A stretch of DNA of 64,000 bases, taken from Haemaphysalis longicornis (Eukaryota; Arthropoda; Arachnida; Ixodida; Ixodidae). This document shows, piece by piece, positions 55,029 to 64,000 of this stretch (positions are counted from its first letter, which is position 1; every line of letters starts with the position of its first letter). The translations under genes were made by a program, and so were the position numbers. The notes below the pieces were generated by a model. The model ran no database searches. It saw only the letters and a program-made list of their open reading frames with translations, and was not told where the DNA came from. The stretch is from NCBI GenBank assembly GCA_013339765.2, contig CM023450.1, forward strand, positions 187,444,688 through 187,508,687. The letters run 5' to 3'.

Positions 55029-55235
55029 TGTCACGAATAAAGGTAGAAAAGCAGTATTTACTCGACTTAAAAGACCGACAGATGGCACCGAAGCTGACGC
55101 ACAACCAGAGCTGCCGTGGTTGTTGTTGTTGTTGTTGTTGCGCCTTTAGGTAGCACCCAAGCCTCTTCTTCTTCTCAGATTCAATGTTCCGAAAGGCACA
55201 TACCCAAACAGGGAGATTGTCCCAGGCATGCGGCA
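55029..55235 (-). repeat. gypsy-4 5' LTR
   Basis: This is the pair of 50476-50651, longer because of a (GTT)n run and extra bases at about 55120-55150. Inside it, the element strand continues 'tttgtggtggaggtgcgggg', a candidate primer-binding site starting TGGTGG. I do not assign the tRNA. Confidence 0.9.
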
Positions 55236-55239
55236 ATAC

Positions 55240-55986
55240 GTCATGATGGCCACGTTTTAACGTCACTATCACTGGCGACTGTCACCAGGGGTCGCAGCTC
55301 GAGCATCCAACGTGGTGGTGTTGCACATGAGGTTTGCCGAATTTGTGCCTGCGCGTGCAGAACAAAAAAGAAAATGGCGCGCACTAACCGTTTGAGGGGC
55401 AATGAGCGGCTACGGCTTAAGCCGGAAGCCAATACATGGGGTTGAATGGGGGCTGGGTGGGGGAATCTTCGCAACTACGTTTAAAACGCGATTACACATT
55501 AGGCGGGTATGTAATAACAAGATTTGACTGTACACTAATGCTCCAATCATTACGTGGAGTGTTTCTTTTGATAGGTAAGCGCCTGCTGAGTTTAGAATGT
55601 TTTCAGGTACACCAGAGGACTTGAGGTTGAGGAAGATTCCATGCCGTCATGTCGGGTTTTATATGTGCAGTTTCTGAGTAAACGTGCCGAGAACGTCTCT
55701 CGTGAGCAGAAGCATGCTTCACATATGAATAAAAAGACTGGTGCACTGCCCTGATTGAAAGTCGGCACGAAGCTGTCCAGGTTATCACCGTATTCGAGAA
55801 AATATGTAATGCTTCTAATAACCACTTTTTTCAGAAAGGGGTGCAACTGGTAAGAACTGTGTGACAATGATGGGCGGCAGTGAAGCACACGTCTTTCCCG
55901 GTTACAGTCCATCACAATTGTCCCTCTCCAGGCGCCAGGGAAGTTTCCATCACCCAAGCTTGATGACGTGCCCAAATAAAGAAGCT
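55240..55986. other. No recognisable gene
   Basis: Short frames without motifs. The minus frame at 55592-57292 is an artefact of the adjoining repeat. Confidence 0.4.
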
Positions 55987-56117
55987 TATGCGCGCGCGCG
56001 TGCGTGCGTGCGTGCGTGCGTGTGCGTGTGTGTGTGTGTGTGTTTTCGTGTGTGCGTGTGTGTGTGTGTTTGCGTGTGTGCGTGTGTGTGTGTGTGTTGC
56101 GTGTGTGTGTGTGTGTT

Positions 56118-56152
<35 letters not shown>

Positions 56153-57180
56153 GTGTGTGCGTGTGTGTGTGTGTGTGTGTTGCGTGTGTGCGCGCGCGCG
56201 TGTGTGTGTGTGTGTGTGTTTGCGTGTGTGCGTGTGTGTGTGTTTGCGTGTGTGCGTGTGTGTGTGCGTGTGTGTGTGTGCGTGTGTGTGTGTGTTTGCG
56301 TGCGTGTTTGTGTTTGCGTGTGTTGCGTGTGTGTTTGCGTGTGTGCGTGTGTGTGTGTGTGCGTGTGTGTGTTTGCGTGCGTGTTTGTGTTTGCGTGTGT
56401 GTGTGTGCGTGCGTGTGTGTGTATGTGTGTGTGTGTTTGCGTGTGTGCGTGTGTGTGCGTGTGTGTGTGCGTGTGTTTGCGTGTGTGCGTGTGTGTGTGT
56501 GTTTGCGTGTGTGTGTGTGTGTGTTTGCGTGTGTGCGTGTGTTGTGTGTGCGTGCATGTGTGTGTGTGTGTTTGCGTGTGTGCGTGTGTGTGTGTGTTTG
56601 CGTGTGTGCGTGTGTGTGTGTGCGTGTGTGCGTGTGTGTGCGTGTGTGTGCGTGCGTGTGTGTGTGTGTTTGCGTGTGTGTGTGTGTTTTGCGTGTGTGC
56701 GTGTGTGTGTGCGTGTGTGTGTTGTGGTGTGTGCGTGTGTGCGTGTGTGCGTGTGTGTGCGTGTGTGTGTGTTTGCGTGTGTGCGTGTGCGTGCGTGTGT
56801 GTGTGTGTTTTGCGTGTGTGTGTGTGTGTGTTTGCGTGTGTGTGTGTGTGTGTGTGTGTGCGTGTGTGTGTGTGTTTGCGTGCGTGTGTGTGTGTTTGCG
56901 TGTGTGCGGTGTGTGTGTGTGTTTGCGTGTGTGTGTGTGCGTGCGTGTTTGCGTGTGTGGTGGGGTTTTGCGTGTGTGCGTGTGTGTGTGTGTGTTTGCG
57001 TGTGTGCGTGTGTGTGTGTCTGTGTGTTTGCGTGTGTGTGTGTGCGTGTGTGTGTGTGTGTTTGCGTGCGTGTGTGTGTGTGTTTGCGTGTGTGCGTGTG
57101 TGTGTGCGTGTGTGTGTGTGCGTGCGTGTGTGTGTGTGTGTGTGTATGTGTGTGTGTGTTTGCGTGTGTTCGTGCGCACG
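55987..57180. repeat. GT-rich minisatellite, about 1.2 kb
   Basis: The plus strand is almost wholly (GT)n with regular 'tttgcg' and 'gtgcgtg' interruptions every 15-45 bp, starting in a (GC)n/(GTGC)n run. Long frames across it (up to 566 codons, Thr/His or Val/Cys only) are artefacts. Confidence 0.97.
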
Positions 57181-58047
57181 CCCAATCAGAGCAAACCAGG
57201 CGACGGCCAACCGCATCCAGGCACATGTCGTGAGCCTGTCTTCCTACACACTCTGGACAGCGAGCAAAATGTAGGTACCAGAAACGCCACAAAACCGTCT
57301 CCCAAGCGGAAGCCTATGTAAACTAAACGTGGGCATATTTAAAATGTGGAGCAAAACTTCGTTTCATATTGTTCGTATTTTTATGCAGGCACCGTTGGTG
57401 TGCACCACTGCAACAGTGCTCGAAGCATATCAACAAAAGGGTCAACTACAGGATTTCGCTCTCACATTCCTGCAAACTTCTAACCACACACTAATTTTTC
57501 TGAACAGCTCCACGCTCGCTCGACAGCTTCGCTTGTTTAGCACCAAGCTTGACGTCCGACACGCATTCTAAAAGACGTGTGCGCCGTGAGCTCGTAAGGA
57601 TGCAATCAATTAGCGCTGGCCGTAAACCAAAGTTTCGCTTCGTTATAGCTTGTGACGTCGACGTTTCACAACGTTTTTATTTTTGCCGCTCTGTATTGGC
57701 GCCGTTGCAAAATGGTTTCTGCCTCGGAGTGGGTATAAACTTTCACGCATGGAGATCATAGGGTTCTCATCAAGCTGTAAGATGGAGTAAACGTGTTGCA
57801 AAAAAAAAGTAAAAGTTTGAAAGTTCAATTCCCAAAGTGCAGTGTGGCCTCAGGTATTTTGTTTTCTGATCTCGCGTTTTAGACTGCAATCGAAAGAAGC
57901 TTGCCCTAATAAATAAATCATTTGCGAAACATGTCTGCTGCCGCGCATGTTTTTGTTTGCGTAACGATAATAGCTGGAGGATTGTTACCGAGATCCACTA
58001 GCATGTTGTTCTGTCACTGTGCGTGTTTTCAGTACGGTTTTCAAAAT
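57181..58047. other. No recognisable gene
   Basis: Frames up to 80 codons have no motifs. Confidence 0.4.
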
Positions 58048-58152
58048 GGAGAAAACACACCGGAATTCCACTGAAAATAAATCCGGCTCACGTGCCGTTC
58101 TGAGACTGTCACATGAGCCTGATTTTCAGTGGAATTGCGGTGTGTTTTCTCA
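58048..58152. repeat. 105-bp foldback hairpin
   Basis: The arms are about 42 bp: 'gagaaaacacaccg', 'aattccactgaaaat' on the left (58050-58093) and the complement on the right (58110-58152), with about five differences around a loop of about 16 bases. Confidence 0.8.
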
Positions 58153-58392
58153 ACAACCAATAATGCAACTATTTTCATAGGGCATGACATGTAAAAAGAA
58201 ATCACGATTTTTGCACTCACTACGTGGCACGTCTGAGACTAAAATAGCAAGCTAACACTTTGAACAGAATACGTTTACGTGTTCAGAAGGTGCAGGTATT
58301 GATTTTAGCAATAACTTGCATTAAACCTTGTAATAAAGCCTTACAGGCACTACGGTGTATGCGTGTTTCAAATGGCGAAATAGCGGGCGCAT

Positions 58393-59193
58393 TGTTATGA
58401 CTCACTGGCGCCATGTTTGCGCGGGTCAGTCGCCCGCCGGTCGATCACCCCACCGCTTGTCGACGGAAACGAAAGGAGGCCGACAAGACACCGCGGCGGC
58501 CACTGATTGACAGCGGCTTTTGAGCGGCGTTGAGTGTCGTTGCCCCAAAAGGGATTAAGGAGCCACCGGTATTTTCCCGGCCTGAGCAACTGAACGCGTG
58601 TGCGCGTGAAAGCCCAGACGGCGACGACCGGACAATGGGACCCCGTGGCGGCGGCAGCGCAGCGAAGAAGGCAGTGGCAATGGTCAAGCCATTAACCCTT
58701 CCCGGAGTGATTCCACGAACCTTGTTAGCTCCCTGGGAAGTACGTGTGAGAACCCCACCGTGGGAACGCAGCGCGCGGCGGACACCAAAAAGATACGAGG
58801 CGCTCGCGCGTCTTCCGTTCTTCCCGAGTACTACAGGCTGCTGACGAGTGGCAAGGGTGTGTGTGTGTGCGTGTGCTGTGCATCTGCCGACATACCTGAA
58901 AGGCGTGTCCCTACCCGAGGGCGGTGCTTCACAGCGAGGAACGTACACATCACCATTGGTCCGCATTGTTTTCTTTGGGAATCCCTAACCTAGGGAACTA
59001 GGGATCGGAGGTCAACAAAAAGGGCGTGCTGCGGCCCGCCAAGATCTGTCTTCTGTCTTCATCTCGACAACTCACTGTAAAAATGTAAATAAACCCGTTG
59101 AGTTTGCTCTAAGCTCTCCCCTAGTCCTGGCTCGACGGAGCGACGGCGACCGGCCCCGCTACCAGCAGACTGCGGTCGCTACAACTCGCAACA
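58393..59193 (+). repeat. Solo LTR of the gypsy-Gmr family
   Basis: 801 bp in sense orientation (TGTTATGACTC...CTCGCAACA), homologous to the LTRs at 31787 and 36226 but in opposite orientation. It is flanked by a 4-bp duplication GCAT (58389-58392 and 59194-59197). AATAAA is at about 59086. No internal sequence adjoins, as expected after recombination between two LTRs. Confidence 0.95.
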
Positions 59194-59307
59194 GCATCAA
59201 CAGGAACGTGATTTCCAAGGTGCAAACGTGTACTTTAATCAGTGAAGACAAAGTGGTGCAGTGCAGATCCGTGCATTGTTGAAAAAAAGGCTTTTCTTTC
59301 CAATTAA

Positions 59308-59556
59308 CTATAGTTCATATCACAAGCTAGCTGCAGCACTGTGGAGGCTACATTGTTATCAATAGTGCGCCCACTGAGGGCGCCTAATCCGCCGTGAAGG
59401 GGGTCCTGAAAGGACACTCCCTTCTCCCCTCTCGGCAAGTGGCACCGCACGGCCCCGGCGCCTTTTGTCGCTTCTTTCGCGGTGAGTTCGGGGCCCTGAG
59501 GGGGACAACAATGTAGCCTCCACAGTGCTGCAGCTAGCTTGTGATATGAACTATAG
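59308..59556. mobile_element. 249-bp MITE with perfect 50-bp inverted repeats
   Basis: Bases 59308-59357 and 59507-59556 are exact reverse complements, beginning CTATAGTTCATATCAC. The 149-bp GC-rich core contains further short inverted words ('gcgcccactgagggcgcc'). The ends may include a TA duplication (the terminal TATAG is itself partly palindromic). Confidence 0.85.
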
Positions 59557-59639
59557 CTGCCTCTGCTTTTTAAGCATCTCAAGGAGCTAAATACATTACG
59601 GCTCTGTTTGCGCTTTCAGAGCCTTTTCATTTATTGTTG

Positions 59640-60910
59640 AATAATTAGGTGCGGAGTACCTTGGGCCGCACAATGTCCGTCCGCGTCCGTGCGCAAAGCA
59701 TTTATAATCGCGAAAAATCGCACCGGCACCGGCAGGATTCGAGCCTGTGTCCGATAGACCAGACATAGTTAGCGTTAGTCGTCTTAATGTCGCGAAATTC
59801 ATGTCCCTCCTTGACGGGTTTTTTGCCGCTCGTCATTTCTTGCCGTTCACCGAGAGGAGCCGTACCGCGAGCGAAGGAATGTTCTCGCCGCCATTGTCGC
59901 ACCCGGGGTCGGCTGGCCATGTGTTTCGGGGAGAGAGGTGGGCGAGAGTGCCGCGGCCTACTGAAGGCTGCACCCCGGGAATTCTCGGAAGACGCGCGGC
60001 CCGGTGGACGGTGTGCGTGGTGCAGCGCGGGGTTTCCGGGGGGAATGGGCTGAGAACTGGTGGTGGCCGGACGTACGGCCGGGACGCGGCGTCGGCCTTG
60101 AGGGCTGTGCTGGGGAGGCCGAGCGACGACGGCGGTGAACTTCGGGCCCCGAAGATTCCTCAAGGAGGCGACAGTGCGCGGCCGGAGTTCACCCAAATTG
60201 CGTCGCTGATCAGCGGCGCCCCACCACAGACGACCGACAGCCTACGTCACCCCGGCGAGACCATCAGCCGACCGCAGCTAAGATGTTCTCCCCTTCTCCA
60301 CCTTTCCTCGGACTCTTCCTATTCATCTTCTGTGTTGTATTTCCCTAAGCGGACTGCACGGGCTTCTTATCCGCCTCCTTCAGTGCACCACGCTGTATGT
60401 GTTTCTAGCGGGCCTATTGTTAGTAGTTGGGGGAAGCCCCCAACCCCGCCTATTGTACACTCTACTGTCCTCTTCATTTACTGTCGCCTCCTCCTCGGGC
60501 TCGTAACGGCGTGTACCTTTTCTTTCATTGTGATTAATGTAATTCGTGTCGGTGTCTTGGCAGCTCTGACCCCAACGGGGTGTCAACTGCAGTGTGTATA
60601 ACTCGTCAACCCTCCTGTCTGTCTGTTTCGAATTTCCTGTGAATGTGAAGTAAATGTCCGTTGTTTTGAAACTGTTTTCCCGTGCCCCGTCTCGTGCCTC
60701 ACGCCAGCGGCCAATCAGGCGTGGACCTATCGCCGGTTAGCAGGTCCGAACCACATTCTCGAATTCGCACGTAAGGGGGAGTTGTTTGTCGCTCCTCCCG
60801 TCCGAGCCATCGGCCACTAAATTATTACCTCGCTCAATTCTGTGACACTTACCCATTGGGCTACGACTGTGAGTTAGCACCCCAGAGTCAAACGGCTTAC
60901 TCCCTCGCCT
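59640..60910. other. tRNA-like SINE piece, then unassigned GC-rich stretch
   Basis: At 59695-59770 the minus strand has 'ggctcgaatcctgccgg' (B-box-like), 36 bases after 'taactatgtctgg' (A-box-like), a worn SINE head. The following 284-codon plus frame (59747-60601) is Pro/Ser/Arg-rich with a hydrophobic end and no motif I know. AATAAA-free but promoter-like GC-rich sequence and 'gtaaatgtccgttg' near 60650 might belong to an LTR. I cannot pair it. Confidence 0.3.
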
Positions 60911-60913
60911 GTA

Positions 60914-61145
60914 ACGGTGCGGAGTACCTTAGAACCTCCGAATGTCTGTCCGCGTCCATCCGTGCGCACACCACCATCAAGCGAAAATCAAGCGAAATTT
61001 GATTTGAGCCGTGAGCTGCAGTTTCTTTTAGGAAATATTCAAGGTGCAACTCACGGCTCAAATCGAATGACGGTCGGGGTGCAAATCGGATGTCACTCGG
61101 GGCGCAACTTGGATGTCATTTTGCGTCCCCGTACTCCGCACCCTC
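60914..61145. repeat. Small foldback element, about 230 bp
   Basis: 'ggtgcggagtac' at 60915-60926 recurs inverted at 61131-61142. Inside, GATTTGAGCCGTGAG (61001-61015) has its exact complement at 61050-61064. A second copy of the left end ('gtgcggagtaccttg', 'tccgtccgcgtcc') is at 59651-59695. Confidence 0.65.
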
Positions 61146-61521
61146 GCCATCATCCACGGAGTGGAGACGCTGGCATTTTTCTTTGATTTTGCTTCCATGT
61201 TTTTGTTACAGTTTTTGTTTTTGTTACGTTTTTGTTACAGGAAGCTATTTTGTATACTTGCTACTGTCAGCTGAATTTCGTGTGATATAGCAAGAGACTG
61301 ATCCACGGAACAATAGCGTAGGCAAAGAGCGCGTGATGTGTGCGGGGACAGGGGTAATACTAGTTCGATAACCATGGGAATCGACTAAGGTCGAGCCTTT
61401 TTTTTTTGCTTCTATCCGAATTTTATATTTACTGGTACATTCCCTGACAAATAAAACTATTGCCAATTCTTGCCGTCGAAACAGCTCTAAAATAGCTCGT
61501 CGAAAACAGCTGACATTGTAT

Positions 61522-61711
61522 CAGTGTTGTACGGAACCGCGTTACAAGGAACGGCGTTCCTGGAACTATTTTTTTTAGTTCCTTTTGGGAGGAACGGAGT
61601 GACGCCACCGTTCCATTAAACGTCGGTGGAACTTTAACGGTAACTCGTTAGGTTTTGGAAGGAACGGCAGGAACGGCGTTCCTTCTGCAAACGTTACATC
61701 ACTAGGATTTG
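61522..61711. mobile_element. Possible hAT-like MITE
   Basis: The ends read CAGTGTTGTACGG on the left and, inverted, TAGTGATGTAACG on the right. Both are followed by 'ggaacg.cgttcc' palindromes. I see no 8-bp duplication. The size is about 190 bp, with no coding capacity. Confidence 0.4.
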
Positions 61712-62640
61712 GCTGGTTTTGATGCCAAGGCTCCAGTACAAAAATCCACGAGTAGCTACTGTGTTTCTCTTTTTATAAGCTGGCAATTTGCCCGCCCTTC
61801 AGCGGAACGTGCTTCCTCGAAGATGAAAGGCAGAAGAATAACCACGCAGCGTGCCGCAGCTTGTGCTTGCTTTCATTCTGGTTGAGGTCACGCGGCGTTC
61901 GACGAATGAATAGCGTTGCCGCGAGAATGATTTTCACCTTCCAACTGTTTGTCTGGGGAGGTCAGGATGCGCGTCTAGCCGGTAGAATTTTTCCCTGGCG
62001 GGGAAAGGTTGTCTAAGGCGGGATCTGGACATTTCGATGTAGGAAATTTCGGTGCAGGACGTCTTGGCGCAGACATTTTGAAGCACGGGATGTCCAAGGC
62101 ATTCTCTGAACATTTTAGCTTTAGTATTGCAATTTCGTTGCTTGATATGACTTACGTTCGAGATATCTGTTTGCGCCGCCATGCGTGGAAACTAACGCGA
62201 AACCAAGGCGGAGCATGGCCGCGTAAAACCCAATTTCGGTAGCAGATGTGAAAAATTAACGTTGTTAACTTGCATCCATTCAAACTTCTTTAAATTTTAA
62301 TATTCATGTGAACAACCGTAATACTTTAAGTCTTACCGAAGCGCTATGCTTTCACTTCACCCAACGGTGCAAGATGCTGATGCTTTTAGTCCATTCCTAT
62401 ATCACCTACCGCCCCCCCCCCTTTACCGCAAACCACCGCGAAAAAAAAAAGGAAAAAGAACCTGGTAGGTTAAGTACGTTCGCATTCCCTTTTAATTATT
62501 TTCTCAATCAATCTGCTCTGGCTGCGATCGCCGCGGTAAACAGTCGTGTTTACATCTGCTCCGGTTTTAAATAATGTTCTCGCTTAGTTAATTACGTCGC
62601 GTCGCCGGATTCTTTCGCCGTGACATCCGTGAAGTCGACG
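61712..62640. other. No recognisable gene
   Basis: Frames at 61934-62182 (minus) and 62009-62242 (plus) have no motif. Poly-C and poly-A runs occur near 62410-62460. Confidence 0.4.
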
Positions 62641-62850
62641 TGCATCGACAGACACCGAGATTACAGGTGTGTGACCGGTTTTATGAACATTACCGGGACT
62701 TTTGTGCCAGCAACGTGCAGCCGTTGGCTAAGCCTCGCCAACCACAGCAGGTGCTAAGCCTATCGAACGCAACAGCAGCGTTCCGCCGACGGGCGGGCGC
62801 AGCCAGCTGCCCTTTACGAAGGCTCCCTGCGGAGCGAAGATCTTCTAGCA

Positions 62851-63999
62851 ATGACCATGAACGTCGAGGTGATGGGAGAAGATATTTCCCCCGACGATTT
62901 ATCCACGGAGGCAGGGTGGAGAACTGCCGGCGCACGACAGTCGAGGCTTCGACAGCGAAGCGCGAACATGTCGTCCTCTGCCAGCGGCGCTACAATCAAG
63001 GGCTCAACGAAGTCCCGGGACAAGGAAACCAAGAACGTCAAGATGCAGATCATCAAAGCAGCACGCATGCCGGTACTACCGAGAGAAGAATTCAAGATCG
63101 TGCTGAGGCCGCAGGGTGGCCTCAATATCGCCAAGGTGGGATCTCCCTTAGTATCGGCAGCCATCCTAGCAGCTGCTAACATCTCAACCAATGACAGCAT
63201 GGGGGATACCATCTGCCCCAATGTACAGCAAAATATTGTGGTCGTCAGTACCCCAAAGGACGCCAACGCCATTCGCTACGCAGCGATCAAGACGATCGTA
63301 GTCCAAGGCAACCGTCACGACGTGAACGCCTACGAAACCGCCCCGTACGACTCCACCAAGGGCGTCGTACGTGGAATTCCCATAGAAGATAGCCCAAGGG
63401 ACATCGAAAACAACATCGTCAACCCAAGGAACCCTTTGGCCCTGGGGGCCAAACGCATCGGCACCACGACTACAGTGATCGTCGCTTTTAGCGGCCACAA
63501 AGTTCCCAACTACGTTCGTTACGGGGCGGCGCTCATCCCCTGCCACCTATACCGCAAACAAATCGACATGTGTCACCAATGCGGCCGGTTAGGCCACCGT
63601 AAGGATGTGTGTCCCACTCCGACGCTTCGTACGTGTAGGGGCTGCGGCACGCAAAACCCTGAGCCGGACCACCAATTGCACCCTAAAATGTGGACTTTGT
63701 GGAGGAGCACACCTCACCGCTGACAGAGAATGCAAGGCCCGCTACAAGACGCCTTACATCGTCCGCAGGAGGCAATGGGAGAGCCGAAAGGTCAATGAAC
63801 AACTTCCACCGCGCAAGGAATTCCCGGCTCTCCACCGGAGCTCAAGCAAGTCAAGAACGCCTTCTAGAGACCGCTCCGCCTCCCGTAATCGCAGCACTAT
63901 AAGAAGTAGCTGCTGTTCGAGAGAGAGCAGCTGCAGTAGGAACGACGCAAGCACCGACAGGCGCTCGTCGAGCGACGGAGTCACTTGGGCCGATACCAT
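62851..63999 (+). pseudogene. LINE ORF1 (gag-like, zinc knuckles), runs off window
   Basis: The frame 62851-63723 starts 'MTMNVEVMGEDISPDD'. It has a basic Ser-rich N-terminus, then a core with 'FKIVLRPQGGLNIAKV' and 'DVNAYETAPYDSTKGVVRGI', ending in knuckle 'CHQCGRLGHRKDVC' (CX2CX4HX4C, about 63570-63611). The second knuckle, 'CTLKCGLCGGAH' with 'DREC', is one frame away, so a one-base shift lies near 63670. The tail (to 63999) is Arg/Ser-rich. Such ORF1 proteins bind LINE RNA and precede an RNase H-bearing ORF2 like that of LINE-4. Another small shift may exist. The 5' UTR probably starts near 62640. Confidence 0.75.
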
Positions 64000-64000
64000 T

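Larger units (their letters stand above)
50476..55235 (-). mobile_element. gypsy-4: nearly complete Gypsy retrotransposon, 4,760 bp
   Basis: LTRs at 50476-50651 and 55029-55235 are flanked by the 4-bp duplication ATAC (50472-50475 and 55236-55239). Gag, protease, RT, RNase H and integrase all lie on the minus strand in the usual order. Only a few lesions are seen: an in-frame loss between protease and RT, one frameshift near 52270, and one stop near 51542. A polypurine tract (complement of about 50652-50668) adjoins the 3' LTR. Confidence 0.9.

Noticed and set aside
55592..57321. Frames of up to 566 codons rich in Thr/His or Val/Cys
   Set aside because: They are translations of the GT/CA repeat, open on five frames at once, with no domain.
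59747..60601. 284-codon plus frame as a host gene
   Set aside because: No domain, low-complexity composition, overlaps a SINE-like head, and no splice or promoter evidence; kept only as a note in the region entry.

Overview
This 64 kb window looks like repeat-rich intergenic DNA from a large eukaryotic genome. I infer an arthropod, most likely a hard tick or related chelicerate. The basis is the mix of repeats: a tRNA-derived SINE with a long tail, a SINE-like repeat with the 'gaccacctgggg' core, Penelope-like elements, RNase H-bearing I-type LINEs, RTE, jockey and Tx1-like LINEs, and Gypsy elements, one of which has the integrase-before-reverse-transcriptase order of Gmr1-like elements. I found no convincing host gene, rRNA, functional tRNA gene, operon or CRISPR array. 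A run of 100 N at 23501-23600 marks an assembly gap.

Layout. 0.6-6.7 kb: old remnants of a LINE ORF1, a Penelope-like element and a jockey-type LINE. 7-12.2 kb: an RTE LINE on the minus strand, split by a 3.4 kb Gypsy element (gypsy-1, LTRs 8097-8312 and 11307-11532) whose pol has lost reverse transcriptase and RNase H in frame. 12-24.8 kb: SINE-like copies, a palindromic ACTC repeat, a Helitron helicase remnant, a compact Penelope-like insertion with a 14-bp target duplication (18232-18806), and an integrase next to the gap. 26.5-37.7 kb: a nested stack. A SINE is split by a Tx1-like LINE. That LINE carries a 1.03 kb DNA transposon (27263-28291, 7-bp duplication) and an RNase H-bearing LINE. 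The second LINE is itself split by a 5.27 kb Gmr1-like LTR element (31787-37052, 4-bp duplication).

38-50 kb: a jockey fragment, a foldback MITE, a chimeric small LTR element (39913-41605, 5-bp duplication) and two I-type LINEs in opposite orientation. 50.5-55.2 kb: a nearly complete Gypsy (gypsy-4) with 4-bp duplication ATAC. 56-57.2 kb: a 1.2 kb GT-rich minisatellite. 58.4-59.2 kb: a solo LTR of the same family as the nested Gmr1-like element, in opposite orientation, with duplication GCAT. 59.3-59.6 kb: a 249-bp MITE with perfect 50-bp inverted repeats. 62.9-64 kb: the gag-like ORF1 of a LINE running off the window.

The genes do not form a host pathway. Every recognisable coding stretch belongs to a transposable element, and nearly all are broken. 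The main value of the window is structural: insertion order can be read from target duplications and restored reading frames, and three LTR elements show in-frame internal losses at different pol domains.
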